Both the position numbers and the translations under genes were made by a program. Shown here piece after piece: positions 34,500 through 44,265 of a DNA stretch of 64,000 bases. How positions within the stretch are numbered: position 1 is the first letter of the stretch; every line of letters starts with the position of its first letter. Source of the stretch: SCGC-AG-212-J23 sp036559525 (GTDB lineage Bacteria > Pseudomonadota > Gammaproteobacteria > Burkholderiales > SG8-39); NCBI GenBank assembly GCA_036559525.1, contig DATBSZ010000273.1, positions 1 through 64,000 on the forward strand, written 5' to 3'. Under the pieces are notes generated by a model. That model worked only from the letters and a program-made list of their open reading frames with translations, made no database searches and was not told where the DNA came from.

Positions 34500-35086
34500 A
34501 GTTCACCGTGCTGAATGGCGTGGTGATGCCGCTCGACCGCGCCAACGTCGACACCGACCAGATCATTCCGAAGCAATATCTGGCGTCGATCAAGCGCACG
34601 GGCTATGCCCAAGGACTGTTCGCGGCATGGCGCAAGGACCCGCAATTCGTGCTCAACCAGCCGCTCTACAAGGGCGCGAGCATCCTCCTCGCGCGCAAGA
34701 ATTTCGGCTGCGGCTCGTCGCGCGAGCACGCGCCCTGGGCGCTCCTGGATTACGGCTTTCGCTGCGTCATCGCGCCCTCGTTCGCGGACATCTTCTTCAC
34801 GAACTCGTTCAAGAACGGCTTGCTGCCGGTGATCCTCTCCGAAGCCGAGGTCGATCGCCTGTTCCACGAGTGCGCTGCGTTCCCGGGCTTCCGCCTCGTG
34901 GTCGACCTGGAGCAGCAATCGGTTTCCACGACGAACAACGAAAAATCGTTCCGTTTCGAGATCGACCCTTTCCGCAAGTACTGCCTGCTGAACGGCCTCG
35001 ACGAGATCGGCCTCACGCTGCGCCACGCGGACGCGATCCGCGCCTTCGAGGCGCAGCGCAAGGCGCAGTATCCCTGGTACTTCTAG
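34493..35086 (+). CDS. leuD: 3-isopropylmalate dehydratase small subunit
   Basis: Swivelling-domain partner of LeuC. The 197 residues include NVDTDQIIPKQYL and NFGCGSSREHAPWAL. ATG 34493 lies inside the end of leuC and gives MVKFTVLNGVVMPLD, the conserved start. Confidence 0.96.
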   Translation: MVKFTVLNGVVMPLDRANVDTDQIIPKQYLASIKRTGYAQGLFAAWRKDPQFVLNQPLYKGASILLARKNFGCGSSREHAPWALLDYGFRCVIAPSFADIFFTNSFKNGLLPVILSEAEVDRLFHECAAFPGFRLVVDLEQQSVSTTNNEKSFRFEIDPFRKYCLLNGLDEIGLTLRHADAIRAFEAQRKAQYPWYF

Positions 35087-35087
35087 G

Positions 35088-36140
35088 ATGAAAATCGCGG
35101 TTCTGCCCGGTGACGGCATCGGGCCGGAGATCATTGCGCAGGCGCGCAAGGTTCTTCAAAAGCTGGATTTGTCGTTTGAATTCGCGGAGGCGCCGGTCGG
35201 CGGGGCGGGCTACGAGGCGGCGGGCGATCCGCTCCCCGCAGCCACCCTCCAGCTGGCAAGAGCCGCCGACGCGGTGCTGTTCGGCGCGGTCGGCGACCCG
35301 CGCTACGACAAGCTCGAGCGCGCCAAGCGCCCCGAGCAGGCGATCCTCGGGCTGCGCAAGGAGCTCGGGCTGTTCGCCAACCTGCGCCCGGCGCGCGTGC
35401 ATCCCGAGCTCGCGGAAGCTTCCGCGCTGAAGCCCGAGGTCGTGTCGGGCCTCGACATCCTGATCGTGCGCGAGCTCACCGGGGATATCTATTTCGGCAA
35501 GCCGCGCGGCATCCGCCAGGTCGAGGGAATTCGCGAGGGCTTCGACACCATGCACTACAACGAGGGCGAGATCCGGCGCATCGCCCGCGTTGCTTTCGAG
35601 GCCGCGCGCAAGAGGAACAAGCGCGTCTGCTCGGTCGACAAGGCCAACGTTCTCGAGACTTCACAGTTGTGGCGCGAAGTCGTGCAACAGGAGGCGAAAA
35701 GCTACGGCGATGTCGAGCTGACTCACATGTACGTGGACAACTGCGCGATGCAGCTCGTGCGCAATCCCAAGCAGTTCGACGTCATCGTCACCGGCAACCT
35801 GTTCGGCGACATCCTGTCCGACGAGGCCTCGATGCTGACGGGCTCCATCGGCATGCTGCCCTCGGCATCGCTCGACGAGCGTGGCAAGGGCCTCTACGAG
35901 CCGATCCACGGCACTGCGCCCGACATCGCGGGCAAGGGCCTCGCCAATCCTTTGGCGACCATCCTGTCGGCGGCGATGATGCTGCGCTACTCGCTGCGCC
36001 AGCCGCAGGCTGCGCAGCGCGTCGAACACGCTGTGACAAAGGTCCTCAAGTCGGGACTAAGGACCGCCGACATCCACACGCCTGGAGCGCGCCGCGTCGG
36101 CACCCAAGAAATGGGCGACGCGGTCGTGGCCGCGCTTTAA
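35088..36140 (+). CDS. leuB: 3-isopropylmalate dehydrogenase
   Basis: NAD-dependent oxidative decarboxylase, third leucine enzyme. MKIAVLPGDGIGPEI opens the 350-residue chain; RELTGDIYFGKPRG, DKANVLE, and MLTGSIGMLPSASL with GTAPDIAGKG identify it. Starts one base after leuD; asd follows three bases later, giving one leuCDB-asd operon. Confidence 0.96.
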   Translation: MKIAVLPGDGIGPEIIAQARKVLQKLDLSFEFAEAPVGGAGYEAAGDPLPAATLQLARAADAVLFGAVGDPRYDKLERAKRPEQAILGLRKELGLFANLRPARVHPELAEASALKPEVVSGLDILIVRELTGDIYFGKPRGIRQVEGIREGFDTMHYNEGEIRRIARVAFEAARKRNKRVCSVDKANVLETSQLWREVVQQEAKSYGDVELTHMYVDNCAMQLVRNPKQFDVIVTGNLFGDILSDEASMLTGSIGMLPSASLDERGKGLYEPIHGTAPDIAGKGLANPLATILSAAMMLRYSLRQPQAAQRVEHAVTKVLKSGLRTADIHTPGARRVGTQEMGDAVVAAL

Positions 36141-36143
36141 ACT

Positions 36144-37289
36144 ATGAGCATGCTGAGAGTCGGAATCGTCGGCTGGCGCGGAATGGTGGGCTCGGTGCTC
36201 GTGCAGCGCATGCGCGAGGAGCGCGACTTCGACCATGTCGAGCCGGTGTTCTTCTCCACGTCGCAGGCGGGAGGCAAGGGGCCGGAGATCGGGAAAGCGA
36301 CCGAGGCGGTAAAGAACGCGACCGACCTTGCGGAACTGAAGAAGCTGCCGGTGATCATCTCGTGCCAGGGCGGCGACTACACCAGCGAGATCTATCCGAA
36401 GCTGCGCCAGCAGGGCTGGAAAGGCTACTGGATCGACGCCGCGAGCGCGCTGCGCATGAACGACGACGCCGTGATCATCCTCGACCCGCTCAACATGGAT
36501 CTCATCAAGAGCGCGATCAAGGCGGGGACGAAGAATTACATCGGCGGAAATTGCACCGTGAGCCTGATGCTCATGGGCATGGCGGGCCTGTTCCAGCGCG
36601 ACGAGGTCGAGTGGATGACGAGCATGACCTACCAGGCGGCCTCGGGTCAGGGCGCGGCGGCGATGCGCGACCTGGTGGCGCAGATGGCGACGATTGCCGA
36701 TCGCTCGCAGCAACTGCTCGACGACCCGGCCTCGGCCATCCTGGAGATCGACCGCAACGTCACGGAGTCGATCCGCGCCCGCGATCTTCCGAGGAAAACC
36801 ATCGGCTACCCGCTCGCCGGCAGCCTGCTGCCGTGGATCGACAAGGACCTCGGCAACGGACAAAGCCGCGAGGAGTGGAAAGCCCAGGCGGAGGCGAACA
36901 AGATTCTCGGCCGTGGCAATGGGAAAAACGGAGCCAAGGCCATTCCCATGGACGGCGTCTGCGTGCGCGTCGGGGCGATGCGGTGCCATAGCCAGGCCAT
37001 GACCATCAAGCTGCGCCGGCCGGTGCCCATGGACGAGGTGGAGGGGATGCTCGCCGACGCCCATGACTGGGTGAAAGTCGTCCCCAATCGGCGGGAGGAA
37101 ACGCTGGCCGAGCTCACCCCGGCGGCCGTGACCGGCAAGCTGACGGTGCCGGTAGGCCGGCTGCGCAAGCTCCCCATGGGGGACGACTACCTGGCGGCCT
37201 TTACCGTGGGCGATCAGCTCCTTTGGGGGGCCGCCGAGCCCCTCCGGCGCATGGTCCGTATCCTTTTGGACGCCGGGGTTAAGCAGTAA
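36144..37289 (+). CDS. asd: Aspartate-semialdehyde dehydrogenase
   Basis: Reduces aspartyl-phosphate to the semialdehyde, branch point to lysine, methionine and threonine. GIVGWRGMVGSVL is the NADP-binding start; the catalytic Cys137 is in GGNCTVSLMLMG; QAASGQGAAAM follows. 381 residues, the long Gram-negative form. ATG 36144 or 36150 (MLRVGIVG) are equally possible. Confidence 0.96.
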   Translation: MSMLRVGIVGWRGMVGSVLVQRMREERDFDHVEPVFFSTSQAGGKGPEIGKATEAVKNATDLAELKKLPVIISCQGGDYTSEIYPKLRQQGWKGYWIDAASALRMNDDAVIILDPLNMDLIKSAIKAGTKNYIGGNCTVSLMLMGMAGLFQRDEVEWMTSMTYQAASGQGAAAMRDLVAQMATIADRSQQLLDDPASAILEIDRNVTESIRARDLPRKTIGYPLAGSLLPWIDKDLGNGQSREEWKAQAEANKILGRGNGKNGAKAIPMDGVCVRVGAMRCHSQAMTIKLRRPVPMDEVEGMLADAHDWVKVVPNRREETLAELTPAAVTGKLTVPVGRLRKLPMGDDYLAAFTVGDQLLWGAAEPLRRMVRILLDAGVKQ

Positions 37290-37367
37290 TAAATCAAGAA
37301 AGTTTCTCGATTTGCAGGCCTAAGACCATGATGTTAAGGTACTTGGTCCTTCTAAGAAGACTCAGGG

Positions 37368-40031
37368 GTGGGCAAGACAGTGGGCAGAGCGATCACCGCC
37401 GCGATCCTTGCAACCGCGCTAGCGCTCGCAGCGCCGTTCGCCGCGCATGCAGCGGGCCTGGGCAGGCTCCATGTTCTTTCCCCGCTCGGACAACCCCTTA
37501 ACGCCGAAATCGAAATCGTCGCGCTGCGGCCCGGCGAAGAAGAAGGCCTGACCGCGCGCGTCGCTGGGCAGGAGGCGTTTGCTGCCGCGGGCATAGAGCC
37601 GGGCGCGGTGTTGAACTCCATGCGTTTCGCGATCGAGCGTAGCGGAGGGCGGCGCATCCTTCGCGTGACCACGCTGCAGCCGGTCAACGAGCCGTTCGTC
37701 GAGCTGCTCGTCGAGCTGCAATGGGCGACCGGCCGCCTGGTGCGCGAATACACTTTCCTGCTCGACCCGCCCGAGTACAAGGCGCGCGACGCGATGGCCG
37801 CCGCGCCGAAGCCTGCGCCTGCCGAGGTCAAGCCCGCCCCGGCCGAGGCCAAGCCTGCGCCCGCCGAGCCGCCGAAGCCGGTCCCGCCGCTGGTCGAAGC
37901 CAAGCCGATCGAGCCGACCCCGGCGCCGCCGGTCATTGCGGCCGCTCCGGTCCCCGCCGCCGAGGCGGAAAAGCCGGCGCCTGTCGCGGAGCCGGCGAAG
38001 GAAGAGGCCGCCAAGCCCGAGGCGGCAAAGGAAGAGCCAACCCAGCCGGAGGCGGCGAAGGAAGAGGCGGCCAAACCGGAGGCCGCCAAGGAAGAGCTGG
38101 TCAAGGAACCCGAAGGGGCCGCGAAGACGTACGAGGTCGCGAAGGGCGACACGCTGGGCAAGATCGCGCAGGACAACCTGCCGCCCGGCATCAGCCTCAA
38201 CCAGATGCTGATCGCGATCTATCGCGCGAATCAGGACGCCTTCATTCGCGAAAACCTGAACCTGGTGCGCGCCGGACGCATCCTCAACATCCCGTCGGCC
38301 GATTCGATCGGCAGCGTGGATGCGGACGAAGCGAACCGCCTCGTGCGCGCGCACATGGCCGAGTTCCGCGAATACCGCAGCCGGCTCGCCGCGGTTCCGG
38401 CGACGGCGGAAGCCGCGCCCGGCCCGCGCGAAACTGCGGGCACGATCGAGCCCAAGCCGGCAGCGCCAGCGCCGGCCGCTCCGCAAGATCAGGTACGGCT
38501 CTCGAAGGCCGATCCGCAAAAGCCGTCTGCGTCGGGCGCGGCCGCGGCGCGCGGGGACGATCTGGTGGCGCGCGAGCGCGCCCTGAAGGAGGCGCAGTCG
38601 CGCATCGGCGACCTCGAGAAGAACGTCGCCGACCTGCAGAAGCTGCTCGAGCTCAAGAACCAGCAGCTCGCCGAGCTGGAGAGGAAGGCCGGCGCGAAGC
38701 CCGCTCCCGCGGCGCCCGTGCCGGCTCCCGCACCGGCTGCAAAGGCTCCTGAAAAACCCGCACCGGAAGCGCCGAAGCCGGTCGTCGAAGCGCCCAAGCC
38801 CGCCCCCACGCCTGCGCCGGCTGCGCCTGCGCCCGCGGCGAAGCCGACTCCCAAGCCGGCGCCACCGCCCGCACCGGAACCGAGCCTCCTCGACGAGTTC
38901 CTCGACAACCCGGTGGCGCTCGCCGGGCTGGGCGGCGTGGTGCTGCTGCTGCTCCTTTACGCGGTCTTTGCATGGAGAAAAAAAAAGACCGCACAAGCCA
39001 AATTCCAGGATAGCGTGATCGGCGCCGCCGCGGCTGGCGCGGCGGCGGGAGCGGGCATGACCGAGCCGACGCTCGGTGCGGCAACGACGGCATCGACCCA
39101 GCCTGTAGTCAGCACCCAGCCTGCCGCGGCGGCCGAAGAGGTCGACCCGATCGCCGAGGCCGACGTCTACATGGCCTACGGCCGCGATGCGCAGGCCGAG
39201 GAAATCCTGAAAGAGGCGCTGCAGAAGGACGCGAGCCGGATCCCGGTGCACGCGAAGCTCCTCGAGATCTACGCCAAGCGCCAGGACACCAAAGCTTTCG
39301 AGCAGAGCGCGCTCAAACTCAAGAACCTGACCAACGGCGCCGGCCCGGAATGGGACAAGGCGGCGGTGCTCGGCAAGTCCCTCGATCCGAACAACGGCCT
39401 GTACGCCGGTGCTACGTCCGCTGCCGCAGCATTCCCGGCCGCCGCCGCAGCGCCTGCCGCGCCCGCTCCGACGCTCGATTTCGACATCGGCGGCGCGACG
39501 CAGGGGGTGTCGGCCTCGGCGCCCGATCTCACGCTCGAGTTGGCACCGAAGTCCGCCGACGGGGGCCTGGACTTCGATGTCAGCGGATCGACCGAGAAAA
39601 AGGACGAGGAAACCGTGGTGGCGCCGCGCCCGCAGGCCAAGGACGCGGGCCTCGATTTCGATCTCGACCTGGGGTCCGCAGCCCCCGAGTCGAAGCCCGC
39701 GTCGGCCGGGCCTGCCCCGGCCGCGGATCCCGGGCTGACCTTCGATCTCAACCTCGATCTCGGTACCGAGAAGAAAACCGAGCCGGTCTCCGGGGCCGGG
39801 CCCGACCTCTCCACCATCAGCCTCGATCTCGACACCGCGGACTCGGGTGCCGCCGCCCCTGCCGGCACCGACCCGAAGTGGCAGGAAATCGCGACCAAGC
39901 TCGACCTGGCCAAGGCCTACGAAGAAATGGGCGACAAGGACGGCGCGCGCGAGCTGCTGAACGAGGTGATGAAAGACGGCGACGGCGCGCAGAAAGGCCA
40001 GGCGCAGCAGCTTCTCGCCAAGCTGGGCTAG
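37368..40031 (+). CDS. fimV: FimV-family pilus/polar hub protein
   Basis: Large inner-membrane protein that organises the cell pole and type IV pili through peptidoglycan binding. Order of parts in the 887 residues: signal peptide ending AAHA; conserved FimV N-terminal domain (GLGRLHVLSPLGQPLNAEIE); a Pro/Ala/Lys/Glu-rich region with PEAAKEE repeats (about 215-245); a LysM domain (TYEVAKGDTLGKIAQ to RAGRILNIPSAD); a coiled coil (RERALKEAQSRIGDLEKNV); one membrane span (VALAGLGGVVLLLLLYAVFAW, about 518-538); an acidic cytoplasmic part and the C-terminal FimV TPR cap. Start is GTG 37368 or GTG 37380; AGGGG is better placed for the second. Confidence 0.9.
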   Translation: MGKTVGRAITAAILATALALAAPFAAHAAGLGRLHVLSPLGQPLNAEIEIVALRPGEEEGLTARVAGQEAFAAAGIEPGAVLNSMRFAIERSGGRRILRVTTLQPVNEPFVELLVELQWATGRLVREYTFLLDPPEYKARDAMAAAPKPAPAEVKPAPAEAKPAPAEPPKPVPPLVEAKPIEPTPAPPVIAAAPVPAAEAEKPAPVAEPAKEEAAKPEAAKEEPTQPEAAKEEAAKPEAAKEELVKEPEGAAKTYEVAKGDTLGKIAQDNLPPGISLNQMLIAIYRANQDAFIRENLNLVRAGRILNIPSADSIGSVDADEANRLVRAHMAEFREYRSRLAAVPATAEAAPGPRETAGTIEPKPAAPAPAAPQDQVRLSKADPQKPSASGAAAARGDDLVARERALKEAQSRIGDLEKNVADLQKLLELKNQQLAELERKAGAKPAPAAPVPAPAPAAKAPEKPAPEAPKPVVEAPKPAPTPAPAAPAPAAKPTPKPAPPPAPEPSLLDEFLDNPVALAGLGGVVLLLLLYAVFAWRKKKTAQAKFQDSVIGAAAAGAAAGAGMTEPTLGAATTASTQPVVSTQPAAAAEEVDPIAEADVYMAYGRDAQAEEILKEALQKDASRIPVHAKLLEIYAKRQDTKAFEQSALKLKNLTNGAGPEWDKAAVLGKSLDPNNGLYAGATSAAAAFPAAAAAPAAPAPTLDFDIGGATQGVSASAPDLTLELAPKSADGGLDFDVSGSTEKKDEETVVAPRPQAKDAGLDFDLDLGSAAPESKPASAGPAPAADPGLTFDLNLDLGTEKKTEPVSGAGPDLSTISLDLDTADSGAAAPAGTDPKWQEIATKLDLAKAYEEMGDKDGARELLNEVMKDGDGAQKGQAQQLLAKLG

Positions 40032-40040
40032 GTTTTCTCC

Positions 40041-40799
40041 ATCGGCAGGATCGCTCTAGGGCTCGAATACGACGGCAGCCGCTTTCTCGGCTGGCAGACC
40101 CAGCCCGGCGGCAGCACCGTCCAGGATGCTCTTGAGGCGGCCCTCGCCTCGATTGCCGGCACACAAGTGTCCACCACCGCCGCGGGGCGCACCGATCGCG
40201 GCGTCCATGCGCGCATGCAGGTGGCGCACTTCGATACCGCTGTGAAGCGCCCCGAGTCGGCCTGGGTCCGCGGCGTAAACGCCCTCCTCCCCGACGCGGT
40301 GGCCGTGCTCTGGTCGACGCAGGTCGCGGACGAGTTCCATGCGCGCTACAGCGCGCTTTCGCGCACCTACCGATACGAGCTGCTCAACCGACCGGTGCGC
40401 GCGGCGCTTTCGGCGCACTACGCCGGCTGGTTCCACCTGCCGCTTGACGTGGAAAAGATGCGCGAGGCCGCGGCGCTGCTCCTCGGCGAGCACGACTTTT
40501 CGGCTTTCCGCTCTTCCGAATGCCAGGCAAAGACGCCGGTACGGAACATCCATGCGTTCACGATTGATCAGGAGGGTGAAAGAATAGTCTTCGTCGTGCG
40601 CGCCAACGCGTTCCTCCACCACATGGTGCGCAACCTCGTGGGCACGCTGGTGTACGTCGGCAAGGGCAAGCACCCGCCGCAGTGGGTCAAGGAGGTCCTG
40701 CGCTCGGGGGATCGCGCCAAGGCGGCCCCCACGTTCGGTCCGGAAGGGCTATACCTTGAGAGAATCGAGTACCAGCCCAAATGGGGACTGCCAATCTGA
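40041..40799 (+). CDS. truA: tRNA pseudouridine(38-40) synthase, apparent ATC start
   Basis: Makes pseudouridine at positions 38-40 of the tRNA anticodon arm. The catalytic Asp is in AAGRTDRGVHA (Asp52). The conserved N-terminal strand GRIALGLEYDGSRFLGWQ is fully encoded, but the frame opens after the fimV stop (TAG 40029-40031) with no ATG, GTG or TTG before it. The codon exactly where the family Met should be is ATC (40041). The first canonical start, GTG 40167, would delete about 42 essential residues. I therefore place the start at ATC 40041. 252 residues. Confidence 0.88.
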   Translation: MGRIALGLEYDGSRFLGWQTQPGGSTVQDALEAALASIAGTQVSTTAAGRTDRGVHARMQVAHFDTAVKRPESAWVRGVNALLPDAVAVLWSTQVADEFHARYSALSRTYRYELLNRPVRAALSAHYAGWFHLPLDVEKMREAAALLLGEHDFSAFRSSECQAKTPVRNIHAFTIDQEGERIVFVVRANAFLHHMVRNLVGTLVYVGKGKHPPQWVKEVLRSGDRAKAAPTFGPEGLYLERIEYQPKWGLPI

Positions 40800-41413
40800 G
40801 AACCCGGGTGAAAATCTGCGGCATTACGCGCACTGCGGATGCAGCCGCCGCGGCGCGCGCCGGCGCGGATGCGATCGGGCTGGTGTTCTATCCGCCGAGC
40901 CCGCGCTTTCTCTCGATCGAGCGCGCGCGAGAAATCCGCGACGCGCTGCCGCCGTTCGTGCAGACCGTGGCGCTCTTCGTCAACGCCGACGCCGCCCAGG
41001 TCTCCCAGGTGATCGGCCGCGTGCATCCGGCGCTGCTGCAGTTCCACGGCGACGAAGCGCCCGATTTCTGCGCGCAGTTCGGGCTGCCCTTCGTCAAGGC
41101 TTGCAGAGTGAAAAAAGGGGTGTCTGCGCTAGAATACCTGCGCCCTTTTTCAAGCGCGGCGGCGTGGTTGTTCGACAGCCATGTTCCGGAGTACGGCGGC
41201 GTCGGCGAGAGCTTCGACTGGTCTCTGGTTCCCGTGACCGACAAACCCGTCATCCTGTCCGGCGGACTCTCCCAGGCCAATGTGGCGGCGGCGATCCGGC
41301 GCGTCAAACCCTGGGGCGTGGACGTGTCGAGCGGCGTCGAGTCGGCGAAAGGCATCAAGGACGCGGCGAAGATTGCCGCCTTCATGGCAGAGGTACGCAA
41401 TGCGGATGTATGA
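40781..41413 (+). CDS. trpF: Phosphoribosylanthranilate isomerase
   Basis: Amadori isomerase of tryptophan synthesis, TIM barrel. VKICGITRTADA, LLQFHGDE, and ILSGGLSQANV with GVDVSSGVES are diagnostic. ATG 40781 overlaps truA by 19 bases; GTG 40808 (VKICGITR) is a possible shorter start. 210 residues. Confidence 0.95.
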   Translation: MGTANLRTRVKICGITRTADAAAAARAGADAIGLVFYPPSPRFLSIERAREIRDALPPFVQTVALFVNADAAQVSQVIGRVHPALLQFHGDEAPDFCAQFGLPFVKACRVKKGVSALEYLRPFSSAAAWLFDSHVPEYGGVGESFDWSLVPVTDKPVILSGGLSQANVAAAIRRVKPWGVDVSSGVESAKGIKDAAKIAAFMAEVRNADV

Positions 41414-42599
41414 CCTGCCCGACGCGCGCGGGCATTTCGGTCCTTACGGTGGCGTGTTCGTCGCCGAGACGCTCACGGCAGCGCTCGACGAGCTGCGCCT
41501 CGCCTACGAGCGCGCGCGCAAGGATCCCGCATTCGAGGCCGAGTTCCGCTACGAGCTCAAGCACTACGTCGGGCGCCCGAGTCCGGTTTATTTTGCAAAA
41601 AGACTGACTGAGAAATGCGGCGGCGCCCGGATCTACATCAAGCGCGAGGACCTGAACCACACCGGCGCGCACAAGATCAACAACACCATCGGGCAGGCGC
41701 TGCTCGCGCGCAACATGAAGAAACCGCGAGTCATCGCGGAGACCGGCGCCGGCATGCACGGCGTCGCCACCGCGACGGTGGCCGCGCGCTACGGCATGGA
41801 GTGCGTGGTGTACATGGGCTCGGAGGACATCAAGCGCCAGGCCGCCAACGTTCACCGCATGGGCGTGCTGGGCGCGAAAGTGGTGCCGGTCGAGTCGGGC
41901 TCCAAGACCCTGAAGGACGCGCTCAACGAGGCGATGCGCGACTGGGTCACCAACGTGGAGAGCACCTTCTACATCATCGGCACCGTCGCCGGCCCCCACC
42001 CCTATCCGATGATGGTGCGCGACTTCCAGTCCGTCATCGGCGAAGAGAGCATCGCGCAGATGCAGGAGCTCGCGGGGCGGCAGCCCGACGCGGTGATCGC
42101 CTGCGTCGGCGGCGGCTCCAATGCCATGGGGATCTTTTACCCGTACCTCAAGCACGAGAAGACTCGCCTGGTCGGCGTGGAAGCCGCGGGTGAGGGGCTG
42201 GAAACAGGGAGGCACGCCGCGTCGCTTTGCGCGGGCAAGCCGGGGGTGCTGCACGGCAACCGCACCTACCTCCTGCAGGACGCCAATGGCCAGATCACCG
42301 ACACGCACTCGGTATCGGCGGGGCTCGACTATCCGGGCGTCGGCCCCGAGCACGCCTGGCTCAAGGACAGCGGTCGCGCCGAGTACGTCGCCATCGACGA
42401 CGAGGAGGCGCTCAAGGCGTTCCACGAGCTGTGCCGCGCCGAGGGCATCATTCCGGCGCTCGAATCGGCGCACGCGGTGGCGCAGGCGATGAAGATGGCG
42501 CCGGCCATGGCGAAGGACGCGATTCTTCTGGTGAACCTGTCCGGCCGCGGCGACAAGGACCTGCACACCGTCGCCGAGCGCTCGGGGAAGAAGCTTTGA
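41400..42599 (+). CDS. trpB: Tryptophan synthase beta chain
   Basis: PLP enzyme joining indole and serine. The PLP lysine is Lys92 in NHTGAHKINNT; GGGSNAMGIF and the C-terminal NLSGRGDKD are present. 399 residues from ATG 41400, which has AGAGG six bases upstream and overlaps trpF by 14 bases; ATG 41406 is also possible. Confidence 0.97.
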   Translation: MRMYDLPDARGHFGPYGGVFVAETLTAALDELRLAYERARKDPAFEAEFRYELKHYVGRPSPVYFAKRLTEKCGGARIYIKREDLNHTGAHKINNTIGQALLARNMKKPRVIAETGAGMHGVATATVAARYGMECVVYMGSEDIKRQAANVHRMGVLGAKVVPVESGSKTLKDALNEAMRDWVTNVESTFYIIGTVAGPHPYPMMVRDFQSVIGEESIAQMQELAGRQPDAVIACVGGGSNAMGIFYPYLKHEKTRLVGVEAAGEGLETGRHAASLCAGKPGVLHGNRTYLLQDANGQITDTHSVSAGLDYPGVGPEHAWLKDSGRAEYVAIDDEEALKAFHELCRAEGIIPALESAHAVAQAMKMAPAMAKDAILLVNLSGRGDKDLHTVAERSGKKL

Positions 42600-43392
42600 T
42601 GTCGCGAATCCAGGGCCGCTTCCAGGCGCTGGCGCGCGACAAGCGCAAAGCACTCATCCCCTATATCACCGCGGGCGACCCGCATCCTTCGCTCACCGTG
42701 CCGCTCATGCACGCGCTGGTCGAGGCGGGAGCCGACATCCTGGAGCTCGGCGTGCCGTTCTCCGACCCGATGGCCGACGGCCCGGTGGTCCAGCGCGCCG
42801 GCGAGCGCGCGCTAAAGCACGGGGTTGGCCTTTCCGATGTCTTGAGGTTGGTAGCTGAATTCAGAAAAAGCGATAACGCAACCCCGATCGTCCTCATGGG
42901 CTACGCCAACCCGATCGAAGCGATGGGCGTGGAGAAGTTCGTCGCCGCGGCCAAGGCCGCCGACATCGACGGCGTGATCGTCGTCGACTACCCGCCGGAA
43001 GAGTGCGAGCAGTTCGCTGCGCTTGCCAAGAAGCACGGCATCGATCCGGTCTTCCTGCTCGCACCGACCTCCACCGAGAAGCGTATCCAGCAGGTCGCCC
43101 GGGTCGGCAGCGGCTACCTCTACTACGTTTCGCTGCGTGGCGTCACCGGGGCAGGTCACCTCGATTTTTCGGAGGTCAGCTCGAAAATTCCGGCGATCCG
43201 CGCCGCGACCAAGCTGCCGATCGGAGTGGGATTCGGCATCCGCGACGCCGAATCGGCGCGCCGCGTGGCGCAGTCCGCCGATGCAGTCGTCATTGGAAGC
43301 CGTATCATTCAGGAAATTGAAGCCGGCACCGCCGACGGCGCGGTCGCACGCGTCAAGGCGTTCCTGAAACCCATCAGACAGGCGCTCGACGG

Positions 43393-43396
<4 letters not shown>
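42599..43396 (+). CDS. trpA: Tryptophan synthase alpha chain
   Basis: Cleaves indole-3-glycerol phosphate and channels indole to TrpB. LIPYITAGDPHP, ELGVPFSDPMADGPVVQ (catalytic Glu), and GVGFGIRDAE are visible. 265 residues; ATGA overlap with trpB and four-base overlap with accD show a coupled trpFBA-accD string. Confidence 0.97.

Positions 43397-44261
<865 letters not shown>

Positions 44262-44265
<4 letters not shown>

Noticed and set aside
38000..38110. Short tandem PEAAKEE-coding repeats as a possible CRISPR or VNTR
   Set aside because: They are in-frame, imperfect, and belong to the flexible linker of FimV; no unique spacers.
37419..39251. 610-codon minus-strand frame rich in Gly/Arg/Leu
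   Set aside because: Mirror of the Ala/Pro/Lys-rich fimV coding sequence; the repeats come from fimV codon bias.
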